This document shows positions 47,432 to 59,409 of a stretch of 64,000 nt of DNA, piece after piece. A program made the position numbers and the translations under genes. Under the pieces are notes generated by a model. The model did no database searches. It saw only the letters and a list, made by a program, of their open reading frames with translations, and was not told where the DNA came from. Numbering within the stretch: position 1 is the stretch's first letter; each line of letters starts with the position of its first letter. The stretch is from Sequoia sempervirens (Eukaryota > Streptophyta > Pinopsida > Cupressales > Cupressaceae): positions 566,059,179 through 566,123,178 of the forward strand of contig VDFB02193867.1 in assembly GCA_007258455.2 (NCBI GenBank). The letters are read 5' to 3'.

Positions 47432-48137
47432 TAATGCAGGAGCATCCAGTGGTGTAAGGGCAATCTTGCATCACCCAAAAATAGTTAAATTTCTAGTTTC
47501 TCAGTTTTTAGATGTTTTTACATTTTTGGATACCCTTTTTGTCCTAATGAAATTCCCAATTTATGATTTTTATTTTCTATTTCTAGGTGGAAAGATATTG
47601 TAGTTTTAGTTTCCCAGATTTGCACCTGAAAATCTTTCGAGTTAGATTTGAGGCACTTAGAGTTTCTGGATCAGCCTCAAAACTTTCCAAAATCAGCGTA
47701 GTAATTTGGAGCGCGTTATTGACTTCGAGACCTTTCCAACGGTTCAAACGGTTTGCGAATCAGAGTCCCGAATCAAAAGTTATGGCCCCAGGAAGTTGGT
47801 GCACTTTCTAGAAGATACAATTGCAAATGTTCTTTTAAAATTTGAACTTCAAGTTGTAATTTTTCAGCGCCAAACCGTAAACTCAAATTTGAATGTTGTT
47901 TTGGCTCCAAACTAAAGAGGAGCTCTATTTATGGGCGGGTTTCTAATTTTTGGGTAACTTTTTGGGGACAAGCTCGCATATTGCGAAAGGGTTATTTCGT
48001 AGCTTTCTGTAACTTGCATGTGTTGTAGAACTTGGGGATTTCAAATCCTCTGCATGTAAGAAGCTCCATTTTCTGAATAATAAAATTATTCTCTTGTTTG
48101 TGGGTTATTTTCTAAGTCTTGGGCTATGCCCTCATCA
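47432..48137 (+). repeat. 3' LTR of the chromovirus
   Basis: 706 bp, TAATGCAGGAGCATCC to CCCTCATCA, directly followed by GAATG. Confidence 0.9.
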
Positions 48138-48142
48138 GAATG
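48138..48142. repeat. Target-site duplication GAATG, right copy
   Basis: Identical to 42050-42054. Confidence 0.9.
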
Positions 48143-48530
48143 ATGTGCTGACACATAGCATGGAAACTGAAGTGGTATGTTTCCACACATGGTATCTTAA
48201 AGGAAAAAAGGTCGAGGCCGTGAGGCTGAGTAGGGAGAGAGAGAGCCAAGGGCTAGAGTAGGAGAAGGATATTTTGTTTTGAAGATGGTAACTTATCCAC
48301 TCTCTCCCTGTGGATCGAATGTGAAATCTCCCTCTATGTGAATATGCTCTGTATGTCACGAGGGATTGTTGTAATAGAGTGAAGATTGTAAATACTTGAG
48401 AGGTTGATCAGAGGTCCATGAGAGAGAGGATCTACACTGTATACTATGAGAAGGTATTCTAACAATGTTAAGATCATATAAGGGGTTATGGTATCCAGTT
48501 TGTCTCTAGGATGAAACATGATGTAATCTC

Positions 48531-48537
48531 TATAAAG
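48531..48537 (+). promoter_or_regulatory. TATA box of the copia solo LTR
   Basis: TATAAAG in 'atctctataaaggctt', ~370 bp before the LTR end and upstream of the U5 word at 48631. Confidence 0.5.
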
Positions 48538-48899
48538 GCTTAGTGCTTGAGTTGTATTTGTAACTGTTTTGTTGCATGAATAATACAATGATGATCTGGG
48601 CTTTTGGAGTGTGGGGTTTTTTACCTGAAAGGGTTTTCCCTACGTAAATCTATGTGTTCTAATATTCTATTCCATCTTTCATGTTTATTGGTTTTGTTTG
48701 TTGAATCTATTTATGCAAGTTGTTAAAACTGAATTTACATGTGCTTCTCTCAGAAGGATTAATGTGGGAAATGCAATATGTCTGATTCTGCTTTGTGGCA
48801 TAGTTGTACATGTCTTTGAGACATTTAATGAAATTAAAAGTAACCGAAGGCACACTGTTCTTAGATGTTTCATTCTAAGATGATCATAATTTTCCAACA

Positions 48900-48904
48900 C
48901 TGAC
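48900..48904. repeat. Target-site duplication CTGAC, right copy of the copia solo LTR
   Basis: Differs by one base from ATGAC at 41470-41474. The LTR-B sequence resumes directly after it ('aaggcaatcatctgatgatg'). Confidence 0.7.
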
Positions 48905-49558
48905 AAGGCAATCATCTGATGATGAAGAACAAACTAAAGCATCTTATAACTTCAAAATCACTGGTCAAGAAATCAAACGTGCCCCTACTTCTTGACGCCT
49001 TAAACTGACATTCAACAACAGAGACACCAACCATCCTTTTCAGGACTGAGCTAATCACCTAATGAATCATCAAGCAAGATTGTCCAACTTGTCAGTCAAC
49101 GATGATATCAAATCAGAGCATGAAAGGTCTAAATGGAGAAGTTGAAGAAAAAACATTGAAAATTGACTAAGGCAATTGCAAAAGCACCCTTGTTGAAGAA
49201 AGGAACCTAGTTTTCTAGAGCGTCAAACTCAGTTTTCTAGCTTAGCATCTCCCAAGAACATCTCTTCAGCACAGATCTAGCTTGACAATGAATCTATTAG
49301 CAACTGCTCAAGATCAATTGATCAATCTGGAGTGAGGATCCAATAGAGGTCATTCAACAAGGAAAATTGATGAAAAAGAGTTCAAATCTTGAAAAGGATG
49401 CCTAAAATAGTTAAGGAATGTTTGTTGACCAAATAAGATATTTTGGAGAAAAATCATCCCACAATCAGTGGAAATCAACCTTTTGAACTCCAGATCAGGC
49501 TAGATCAGCCTTAGATCATGACTTAGGCCCCAAAACTTCAAGGATTCAGGTTTGAGTC

Positions 49559-49565
49559 TATATAA
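49559..49565 (+). promoter_or_regulatory. Upstream TATA box in giant LTR-B
   Basis: TATATAA, same context ('tgagtctatataatgcaaat') as 29038-29044. Confidence 0.5.
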
Positions 49566-50158
49566 TGCAAATATAGGTGTCCTTCAATATTTCTTTTACA
49601 GGTTGAAGATCAAAATAGCAATAAGCTCCCAAGGGCACCATTTTCAAATTTGGCAAGGGTTTTTGACAGTTCTTCAATAATTTTTAAAGATTAGAGGTAG
49701 AGGAAGATTTCTTATCAAAGGTTGGATTTAGAGATAGATTTTTTCAGGGAGATAGATAAAAATTCCAATCCACATCTTGTCTACTTCCTCTTTTCTTGTC
49801 TTAGGTATTCTTGCATGTCACAAAAATTAGCAGGCTACCACAAATCTGATTAACTATGCATAATCAAAATAATTTTCCAGTAAAACCCATCTTGTCAGAT
49901 TTTCTAGAAACAACAAACTTGTTGCCCCTATTTTTGGGGGTTTTTCCAAAAAAGTTTTAGAATCAAAATTCTGAGGAACTGGGTTTGTTCAGAATTGAAG
50001 CATGAACAAAACCCATGTGCCAGATTTTTTTTGGAAAAATACTTCTTGGTGGTCGCTATTTTTAGGGGTTTTCAAAAATTATCAGAACAGGGTCGTGTGT
50101 ACAGTCAATCTTTAAGTTTTTCAGGATGTAGTACTCTTAGATACAATATAAGACCAAA

Positions 50159-53100
50159 ACGGCCTTGCACCATGATTACCTAAAAAAATTGACATAGACG
50201 TACATTAGAAGAACCCAGTGGTTGAGCCAAAATACTTGGAGGGCATGAATCAAATCATATTGCAAAACATAGAGGAATTCGGGTTGCTTCAAGCAACGTT
50301 TATCCCCATCAAATTATAGAATGTGGAGCTTGTAATAGCTAGCATTAAGCATTAAAATCCTACCACAAGAGAAATCAAATTAGTGGATGGGAGGGTAATC
50401 TATAGTTTGAAGTCTAAGGACATTGAAAAATGTCATGGTATTCCATCATGCCCTACCAATGTGGTAATATTAGTGACATAATGTGACAAAGAATTCGAGG
50501 TAGCTGAGAATAATTGCTAAGGAATAATGGTAAAAAAATGGTTGAAAGTGAAGAAGGTTAGCTTTCCTAATTTGGTTGGACGAGGAGAATTCAAAGATGA
50601 GTATGCAGTGTTAATCACTCTACTCAGCAAGATCACTGGTTAGGAGGAGGGCAATTAGTTCTAGTCATGGATGTACTACATCATTTCCAAGATAATCAGC
50701 AAGAGGGAACATTATGATTGGGCCACTCTGATCAGTAACACACTCCACCAACAAATTACTGAGTTTCTAGAGGCTCATAGGTTCCACATGTGTTCCTACC
50801 TAGTATACCTAATTTCCTTCCAAGGCCAATTCAGGATATTGAATAATGTGGGGACCTTAGGTGTGCAGAAGATCCATGAGCACTTTACACATCTTGAGTT
50901 TACTCAAGCAAAGTGACGCTTCAAAAGGACAAGTGACCTATTCATCATGCACACCATATGAGATCTAAACCATGAGATGAATGTACATGTTTTGAAAGTA
51001 GCCAAAGAGGAAATGGCAGACTAGATAGATTGATTTATCCAATTCCCTACATTCACCTACATACATGTGTATGGCTACAATGGCCACCCCACCATGATGC
51101 CAAGTAACCCTTTAGATAGGGTAGTTTTCATGGAATTCCTAAGGTAGTTGGCCAAGGTTCACACTCACCTATGTTTGAAGAAGAAGCCAACTGTGAACTT
51201 TCCCATTGAGATGGAACTCTATAGATGCAGGTTAGGTGCAGATGCCAAATTGATGAGCCAAGAAATGGTGAGACTTAATCTCAAATACCTTATTGAGAGA
51301 AGGTCATATGATCCTCGAGGTCTCTATGTCATGCATCTTGAGCAACACTCATCACATGAATCTTCTATGGAAGACTATTGGGTCAATTGTGACGATGATT
51401 ATGAAGTATGAAGAATGAACTATAGCAGGTTCAAGCTCTAACAAATTGCTGAGTTTATGTCAGAAGACATTGACAGCTTATCTAACGATGAAGGGGAAGT
51501 CATTCTCTCTTCATTCTTCGTAGATTTAGTGGGCTCACAACCACTCCCAAGAGTGGATTGGTATGCTAAGTAAAACCCATCTATAGAGGAGAGAATGAGT
51601 AGAGTGGTTAGATATAGTCAAATCTATCTCAATAGCAAGAGGATAAGGAAGGTAGTACTTCCCAGAATAGAGCTCCCACAAGGTCAGTCTACACTACCTT
51701 CCACGTCAAGAAAGAATCCCAGGTAGAAGAAATGGAGCAATCCTCCCCAAGGGATGAGGATGTCATGGCATACAAGGCCAAGAACATAGGGGATACATGT
51801 GGAGACAATCACACATACCCCTGAGATAGTCATGGGAATTGTTTCCCTAGAGCCAGTGATAGAGATAGTCACTAAAGAGATAGAGCCTGAAGAGGCAAAG
51901 CCAATAGAAAAAGAAGCAAAAAACAACAACAAAAATGGTGCATGTGATTGAAAAAGAGCTACCTACATAAAAACCATCACAATAGTCACAAGTCCCCATT
52001 GACTTGGAATTTCCATCAAGATGCATCACTCTAGCATAGTCTCATACATCGGGCATTTAAGGGCCCCATATTCCTCCTTCTAATGAAGCTATTCGGGATT
52101 CTATCTGGCTTGAGGTCTTCCTAGGAAGGAAAAGGGAAAGGCCCTCCTATGAGCTTGACTTCACAAAATTTGACCATGTCACACAATACATGCCAACAAA
52201 GAAGTTAATGAAGCAAGTTCACATGGAAATGAATGTATAACATGAGTTCATCATAGAGACTACGTCCCCACTAGAAGATAAAAACATACATGAGGTACAA
52301 GTGAAATACTTCACATTTTCTAAACTTAACCTCTAAAAAACCACATGATAGGTGGAGGCAGACCTTCTCAGAATTTCCTCAATGATTGCCCAAGAGAGGA
52401 TGGCCAAGGATGGAAAAGATAAAGTAGCCTTAAAGGCTAAAAATTAGTAGCTGAGAATGTACATTACTAGATTAATGCATGACACTTTGAACATCTCGGC
52501 CTTACCATAGGAATTTTTGGATCTTAGCATAGAGCATAACCATCAATAGCTCATGACGTATGGAAAACAGTTGAGAGATCAAGTGGAGGAATTCATTCTC
52601 AAAAGATGATGTATGCTGGAAAATCTATACCAGTTACGGGATATAGCACATGTACTCTGTGCAGAGATTCAACAATTAGAGCAAAGAATAGCAGAAAAGA
52701 GGCCTAGCGATGAGATCACAATTGTAGACTTGCAATTGGAATATCAATTAGTCTTCTATGAGGAAAAGAAGCAATATCTTTTTGCTTGGAAAGAACAATA
52801 GGCATACAAGGTGAAAGTCTACGATTCCAATTCAGTAGAGATGATTGAATACCGATGGGTTGTTGCCAATATTATCAACCTCACAAGAATGTTGGTAGTA
52901 TCCTTCCCTCGCATAGAATATCATCATGAGGGAGGATAATAAATTGAGCTAACTACAGTACTAGATCAGTTCAGAGATGTCATCCACTGCACATTCCTCG
53001 ATGATCCAAATGGTTGGAATTTAGCCAAAGTGGCAACTTTGTCTACCAAGTTTGATGAGGTAGCTACCTAGTGTATATACTTTTAGCATCAAATCACGAT

Positions 53101-53212
53101 AGGAAAAGTAATGCTAAAGCGCTTTGCCATCATATTGCAAAGCATTAACTACCTAGAGGCTGAAAAAGTTAACAAATGGATAGAAACACTATTGACTAGT
53201 GGTGATTTGTAA
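50159..53212 (+). pseudogene. LTR-borne reading frame of unknown function, copy B (decayed)
   Basis: Homologous to 29597-32645. The start codon is changed to ACG (50159-50161); the end LTSGDL-TAA is kept at 53210-53212. It preserves some parts better than copy A: 50671-50916 is open through EFLEAHRFHMCSYLVYLISF where copy A has a stop, and 51148-51411 keeps SYDPRGLYVMHLEQHSSHES. Other places (for example ~50478, 50517, 50642) carry stops absent from copy A. No recognised domain. Confidence 0.7.
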
Positions 53213-53650
53213 AGGCACAAAAGAAGGACATCCCACCCTCCAAACAAAATTTATGGAACTTAAAGTTGACTTGAATCTTCTTTCCAAGTCAAATCAAAAA
53301 GACATTTAATGTGATTGAAGTTAACTTGATTCCCATTTTGAAGTTAACTCCATGTCCCACAGATCATGCATGCTAGATCCCACTAATTGAGGATGTCTAA
53401 ATGACTTCCATAATTTGTGGATGTCTATTTTGGAGGCACACTTTGTATTAAAGTTCACCTTTAGTTTAGTTTCAGTCAACTGAGGTAGTTTCTAGTTGAC
53501 TCTTTGTTTAGGTGTCAGTTAACTGAAGTAGTTTTCCAATTAATTGATTGCTCACCTACTTTTAGACATAGGAATAAATCTTGATGATTCATTTCTAAGA
53601 ACTAGTTGTTAACTCAAGGAGATTTTAGGGTTTCCTACTCCTTTGAGTTC

Positions 53651-53658
53651 TATAAATA
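53651..53658 (+). promoter_or_regulatory. Downstream TATA box in giant LTR-B
   Basis: TATAAATA, same context as 33105-33112. Confidence 0.6.
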
Positions 53659-54549
53659 AGAGCCTTGGGCTCATTATTTGTTAACCTTTATTTACTATGC
53701 AAAATTTTTGCTCCATTATTGCCACAAGTTTGAAAGTGATTATTTGTTCACTCTTGGATGAGAGTTAATTGGTTGATCATAATTGTGGATGATTTTGTGT
53801 CGTTGCTATCCAAATATTTGTAACTCATTGAAGAGATTTGAAGAAGAAAATCAGATGGATCTTGCATTTTGATCCAAAGATTTGAGTCCTTTCAACGTTT
53901 TGTGTTAAATAGCTTTTTATTTCATTTCCCTCCTTGGATATTTGTTATCAACAGTTATCGTGTGATGTTGTTTAATGGATTGACTTTCAACCTATACTTC
54001 GGATAGGGGTTCCTCCTCCTTAGAAAGTTTGTTGGCCAAAACATCATAATTTTTTGTTTCTAGTATACTTTATCCAAGCCTATACCTCAAACAGGGGTTC
54101 CTCCTCCTTGGCAAGTCAAAGATCCAACTTACTGTAAAGAGTGTTTTCTTGTATAAAACCTTATCACAGTGTATATCCAAGAGTTCATAGCCTCGACCAT
54201 ATTCTAAGGAGACGATGGATACAAGTGATCCAACCATCCATTCCCACTCCTATTCCCTCATTCTCTATTTATCTTGGGGAGATAGGATAGATTAAAAGCT
54301 AGTTTAGTCATAGTTAAGATCTGCAGAAGCTAGAGAAAAGCTTAGCTACGATGCATTGTGTTTGTGCACCTTTGTGTCCTGCCACTGAGTACAAAAGATA
54401 GGAACCTTATTCTACTCTACCCTTTCTTACACATTACATCAGCAAAGAGAGATATTCCTCTCCATAATTTGAAGGAGTAGTATTATAGCAATTGCAATAG
54501 TTGACCATTTCCAATAAGCACTCCAAAGGTGCTAATTGAAACACCAATA

Positions 54550-54554
54550 GGATG
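54550..54554. repeat. Target-site duplication GGATG, right copy of giant gypsy element
   Basis: One mismatch to GGGTG at 27219-27223. Confidence 0.65.
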
Positions 54555-55006
54555 CAATGGTGTAGGTTTTTATTTTCCTAGTGGGATAATTTATTTTCCC
54601 TTATTAATAGATTTTTCCTACACTTTTATTAAGTTTTCTTAGGATAATAAAGTGTTTTTATTATTTAATAACTAAGAGATAAAGTGATTAGGTGTCTCCA
54701 CCCTTTAAGGGTGGAATATTTACTTTTCATCATTTTAGTTAATGTCGGTGTTTATTGGTGGTCAATTCCTATTGATTGATTTTTCCACCTCGATCCTCTC
54801 CTAAGTTCTATATAAAATCACTACCTAGCTTTAATTTCTCATAATAGAAAATCTTAATGTATTTTTTTTTCTTCCTGACATTGCATATCTCTCAGAGTTT
54901 TGGTTTACATTGTTTATGTTTTTACAATTTAAATGTAGCTTTGAATTTATCTTGTAATTTTCTTTTGGTTATTCAATCTATTTTATATTTATAACAACCC
55001 TATCAC
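54555..55006 (+). repeat. Probable 3' LTR of the interrupted copia element
   Basis: Joined to the copia tail at 27218 it reads GCTTGGGGTG followed within a few bases by TGTAGGTTTTTATTTTCC (54561). That is the usual purine tract and LTR start of a copia element. TATATAAAA lies at 54809-54817. No partner LTR was found in the window, so the right end (a CA near 55006) is uncertain. Confidence 0.45.
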
Positions 55007-58000
55007 ATGGAGGACCTATCTCTTATGAGAGAATGTTTTCTCCACACAAGAATCATTTACAAGATAACATTACAACTTATGCAATCATTTTACCCCATGG
55101 ACATAACATAATTTCACAAAAGAAATTCACAATTTCCACAATAAGCACACAAACCAAAGACACTCAAATAACAAGAATTGTACAAGCGTTACAATATCTA
55201 TAAAATAGTTTTGATCCTACTTTAAAAAGCTTCCCAAACTTTGTAGAATTTGTTGAAGTCCGTTCAAGCTTCCTTCTTCTTTCCAAGCTTTCCTCTCTAC
55301 CCTTCCTTCTCTCCTCTCCAACCTAGAATTTATTTCTACAAAGAAAACAAAGAACCAAAAGAGAAAAATCCTTCTCCAACCTCAAGTGAAGAGCATAAAT
55401 AAAAAAGGAGAAAACTTCCTCTCTCTAACTACTCGGGCCACAACTAAATAACCCCCCATTTTTGTTATTTTTTGGAATGGTAAGTATAAGGTGCCTAAAA
55501 AAATTTCAAAAAGTATTTTTAAGGTTTAAAATACCCCTCACTCTTATGCCTAACACTTAGGATTAAATTTTGAATATAATAACTTCATTAACCCACTTAA
55601 AACCCTCATAAAATTCATTACAAGAAAGCACTATGAAACAACTTACAAAAGAACAATAATAATAATTTTTCTTACAAACAAAAGAATTTACACCACAAGA
55701 TACATTATACTTCACAATACAACATATTCACATCACAAAATCACAAATATAACATATGATATTAATCCTCCAAATGAATTAAAATTGAGTGCTTTGGTAA
55801 CATAATTTGGAATTGCTATGTGACCCCAAATTTTCATTGACACTTCACTTGTAGACTTGATGCACATATATTATTATGTTATAAGAAATAATCATAGTCA
55901 AAGCATTAATAACCAAGTTCTAATATACAACCATAATATCTTAAATCAATTATCCTAACACTTTCTACAATCTATGTCTATAATAATTATTCACTAAATC
56001 ACATTGAAATTAAATACTTTGTGAAGCCCCACAAATGAAAATAATTCAATCCATTTAAATCTTATCTCAATAGCCTCATATTTGTATGTCACATAAATAA
56101 ACCATCTGATATCACACTGTATCCATAAAATAGCATTAGTCAACCTAAAATCCATCATCTAATCATGAGAATAAGAACCAAACCAATCCATATAATCATA
56201 ATGATGCCAACTATGTCTATGAAAACAAAACCAACATCCATAATACTCATGTAGTAATATCAAAACATAAGAAATCATGAAACCATCACTCAAGATTCAT
56301 TATACTATCAAAATAGCATAGAGTCAAAAAGGTCACAAAAGGAGGGGCCTCACAAAGGGCATAGTGGAAACATAATGACACTACACCATGGAGTTATTGA
56401 CACATAATGCCTTTTGTGAGTAGGTGAGGTTAGATAAAATTGCAAACTTTTTAAGTAGAAAATTCAACATTGTAAAGAATCTACAAACTTCATTAAGTTT
56501 TGATGCTCCTGTGTCTTAGACCTAAATTTACATATTACTCTTTCATTACTACTCATAATACCATAAACCACTTTAATCTTGTGGACTCTATTAATATATT
56601 TGATTACATTTACTCATTCATTGTTATTCCCATCTCACATAGTTTTGGGAAATTCTTATTTTCCTTTACACATTTATGAGCAATTGCTTCACATTAGTTG
56701 CTATCTTTTCATCTCCATTTTATTTTATTTCTTTTTCTTTTCCCTCTTTTTTACATGGTATTTGTAGTGGAAATCATACATCAATCACATTTGAAAATGG
56801 AAAATTAAATTATTGGTTTTGTGGAGCCTAAGCATTCAAGGTAAAGATAAATTGTTTTATTAGATAAAAGTAGAAAACAAGTTTTGGTAAATGAAAAACA
56901 ATACCATGGTATTTTAAAACATAGATTATCTTGAGTTAAACTATAACAATTTAAAATAAAATAGGTGCAAAAGGGGATTAGTGTGGCTCATTTTCAAATG
57001 TCAAAAACTCAATCAATCAAGAATATGACACAAAAAGTTGGAGGGATAGAGGGTAGGGACCTTATGGAAGAATTTTTTATTTAGCTCCGTCTCAACTCCT
57101 CTCATTTGGTCATCACATTTATATGTGCAAGAATTACTAAATGTAAAAAATAGTGCAAAACATATGGAGGGAAGAGAACAATAAAGTGAATACAAGCTTC
57201 ACAAGAGCATGGTGTCAAACCAAGCTTTAGTAAAATAAAATAGAGTGCTAAGAGATTAAGTGGAATCACTGAAAATTGTTATAGAAACAAGGAAGTATGA
57301 AAGATAATCCATGAAAGAAGCACAACGATACATGCAACAATCAACAAAATAAAACTTAGACTTGGTAGACCTAAAAATGTCTCAAGGTGGAACTGAATCC
57401 TTGCAATATGCACACATTTAGGGGTTAGAGGAAAATAATATAATAGGGAAATCAAATCATAGGATGTCAAATCATGGACTCAAGTAGTTAAAAGACCAAC
57501 TAGCAAGATAGAGTCAATTGAAAAGTATAGCAAAGCATAAGAAAGAGAGGACAAGACAAGGGATGAAAGAGAAAAAATACAGTCATTAGAGGGGTAAGAG
57601 ATTATAGAAAAATTGAGAATACATACAATCTTACAAGTGATTTTATAATAGACAAGTTGCATTGGAAGGGACAAATATACCAAGAAAGAAGGATTGAAAA
57701 ATTAAGTGAAGAGAATATTAGGTGATCAAAGTTGTATTAATGAGTATAGAAGACAAATTTCAACTTCTAAGAAAAAAGAGGCTTTTCAAGGGTACTCATT
57801 TCTTTTTAGATGAAAATTTAACTTTATTGTAAAAAGAAGCAATGAGAGTGGAGTTGACCAAAGTAAGAGTAGCAAGGTACAAAGGTAAAATGACATGGTT
57901 GCAAAATGGAAATGTCATAATCACCAAATTTTTGTCCTAAAACACAGTGAAATAACAAAACAATAACAAAGGGAAAGAAATATTAACAAAGGAAACAAAG

Positions 58001-58428
58001 TATGTAACAAGGAAATAATGGGTGAAAAAAGTTTTTTTTTTTAATTGAACCTTTTTTCCCAAGCCAAATATCAAGTAGGCCCCACTAGGAGCACTTGAAT
58101 CTAGTGTATTGGAATTTTTGAGGTTTCCATGGAGAAGGGGACATGGGTTAGGGTTTATTTCTAATGGAAGAGACATAATATGTCTCATGGAATCTCATTA
58201 GAATGATGGTGAAAGACACCTACTTTTGAAGGTGTATGTTAATGGAAAGGGATACAATAGCGTAATGGTCTTAATAAAAGAAAATGGGGAAAAAACATTT
58301 AGTTAGAAAAACTAGACACCAATAAGTAATAAATTTGGTTTTTTTTTAGAATGGTAGGAACATTAAAATTGTAGCATATTGTTTTTCCCTCTAGGCATAA
58401 TTGTTTTACAAAAATAATGTGTTAGATT
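55007..58428. other. Unassigned AT-rich DNA
   Basis: No gene, LTR pair or recognised protein segment. The part near 55250-55440 is CT-rich then A-rich. Short open frames on either strand look random. Probably older, unrecognisable element debris. Confidence 0.5.
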
Positions 58429-58720
58429 GTAAGGACCCTTTTGTAGTGCTAAAAAATATATTTCATCTTTCTCACATCATAGAGAAGTTCTTATAGTGGG
58501 TGACTTTTGTAAGATTTGCTAAATAGCCTACCAAAGATACAAATGAATGAAGGAAAGAAAATAAAAAAATAAGAGATGAGAAAGAATAAATTGTATTCCT
58601 CTCAAGAGAATGCAAAGGTTCTATGAGCTTGATAATTGGAATGAATGGTGTGAGATTACAAAGGGAAACCCTTGGTTATATAGGCCAAGGGGAGAGATAA
58701 GATATCATAAGATTATGACA
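58429..58720 (-). repeat. Possible inverted LTR
   Basis: On the minus strand it starts TGTCATAATC (58720), has a TATA-like 'cctatataacc' near 58680, and ends near GGGTCCTTACA (58429), as an LTR would. It follows an inverted copy of the 3' internal end of the downstream copia-like element. No partner is seen, so the ends are tentative. Confidence 0.35.
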
Positions 58721-58726
58721 AGTTCT

Positions 58727-58965
58727 TTAAGTGCAACTTAAGGAGAAGTATATAATGCAAAGATGAAAATATGGATCCCGACTACTAGGCTTGATGATGT
58801 ACCTATGTACATATAAATCTCTCATAAATAGAGAAAAGGAGAAAAAATAGTAGGACAAAACTCCTCTCCAAAAGAGAGAAAAAATGGTGAAAATGCTCTC
58901 AATAGAATGTGAAGGACAAAACCCCATGTGAGGAAAATGTCCCCCCAAAAGAGAGAATGAACAAA
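58727..58965 (-). repeat. Inverted copy of the 3' internal end of the copia-like element at 58989
   Basis: The reverse complement matches ~62500-62750. Shared words in order: 'cctcacatg', 'ctctcttttggaga', 'ttttctccttt', 'gagagattta', 'atctttgcat', 'taagttgcac'. It diverges where the downstream copy reaches its polypurine tract. Confidence 0.7.
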
Positions 58966-58988
58966 GAAGGTCAAGTGAAGCCCCCTTG

Positions 58989-59396
58989 TGTTAGAGTGAA
59001 TTAAAGTCTTGTACATAGTTAATTCATTCACTAGGTAATTAGAAGACTTATTCACATGATTAAGCTTACTTAGGATATATGATTCTTTCTAGAAGTCTTA
59101 GTTGACTTTTCTATAACTTATCTTATCTAGCTATTTTGCATGATTCCTAGGTAGTTAGTTTGTTAGTTGTCTCATATCATGGAATTATGCCACATGTCAA
59201 ACTCATGTTCAATACTACATCTCAACCTTGCCTATATAAGGGAGGTCATTGTACTCATATGTAATATACTTCATACCTCATCATTTTGATAGGTCTTAAT
59301 ATCAAGCAAACTCATTTTTTTGCATATCCTCTTGTAGAAGGTTTTCATTGTTTTTGCAAGTGGTCTTGGGTGTTGAGCTAATCTTCAACTCTTACA
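58989..59396 (+). repeat. 5' LTR of copia-like element
   Basis: 408 bp, TGTTAGAGTG to AACTCTTACA (inverted terminal match). Matches 62758-63081 over its first ~325 bases. Confidence 0.8.
59233..59240 (+). promoter_or_regulatory. TATA box in 5' LTR of copia-like element
   Basis: TATATAAG in 'cttgcctatataaggga'. The 3' LTR has TATAGAAG at the same place, so its box is damaged. Confidence 0.65.
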
Positions 59397-59409
59397 TGGT
59401 ATCATAGCC
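59397..59409 (+). other. Primer-binding site of copia-like element
   Basis: TGGTATCATAGCC, one base off the initiator tRNA-Met complement, directly after the LTR. Confidence 0.8.

Larger units (their letters stand above)
42055..48137 (+). mobile_element. Chromodomain-bearing Ty3/gypsy element (chromovirus), full length, decayed
   Basis: 6083 bp between perfect GAATG duplications. LTRs are 709 and 706 bp, starting TGATGCACGAGC or TAATGCAGGAGC and ending CCTCATCA. Internal order: primer-binding site, gag with zinc knuckle, protease, RT, RNase H, integrase, and a chromodomain-like C-terminus. Many frameshifts and stops. It lies inside the copia solo LTR and so is the youngest of the nested set by position. 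Confidence 0.92.
41475..48899 (+). mobile_element. Ty1/copia-type solo LTR (about 1.34 kb), split by a chromovirus
   Basis: Ends TATTGGAA...TTCCAACA are the TGTTGGAA/TTCCAACA inverted repeat common to plant copia LTRs, with one base changed at the 5' end. The two parts, 41475-42054 and 48143-48899, total 1337 bp and contain no coding region. TATAAAG at 48531-48537 and the U5 word 'ggttttccctacgtaaatct' (48631-48650) are typical of copia LTRs. A lone LTR with its own target duplication is the usual product of LTR-LTR recombination. Confidence 0.75.
27224..54549 (+). mobile_element. Giant-LTR Tat-like Ty3/gypsy retrotransposon, with nested insertions
   Basis: The two LTRs start TGTTGTACC (27224 and 40364) and end CCAACA/CCAATA (34023 and 54549). 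After subtracting the nested insertion, they are 6800 and 6756 bp. A primer-binding site follows the first LTR at once. The internal part (34024-40363, 6340 bp) carries gag, protease, an RNase H-like domain, RT, RNase H and integrase. LTR divergence is high: about 17 differences by eye over ~168 aligned bases at 29762 and 50325, so the insertion is old. It sits in the 3' end of a copia element. Confidence 0.85.
40364..54549 (+). repeat. 3' LTR of giant gypsy element, split by nested insertion
   Basis: TGTTGTACCC at 40364 to CACCAATA at 54549. Interrupted after 41474 by a copia solo LTR that itself contains a chromovirus; it resumes at 48905. Without the insertion and one duplicated target it is 6756 bp, against 6800 bp for the 5' LTR. 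Same internal order of subrepeats, TATA box, reading frame and second TATA box. Confidence 0.88.

Noticed and set aside
48143..48899. Separate unknown gene or transcript with poly(A) and TATA signals
   Set aside because: Together with 41475-42054 it forms one copia LTR with matching ends and a target duplication.
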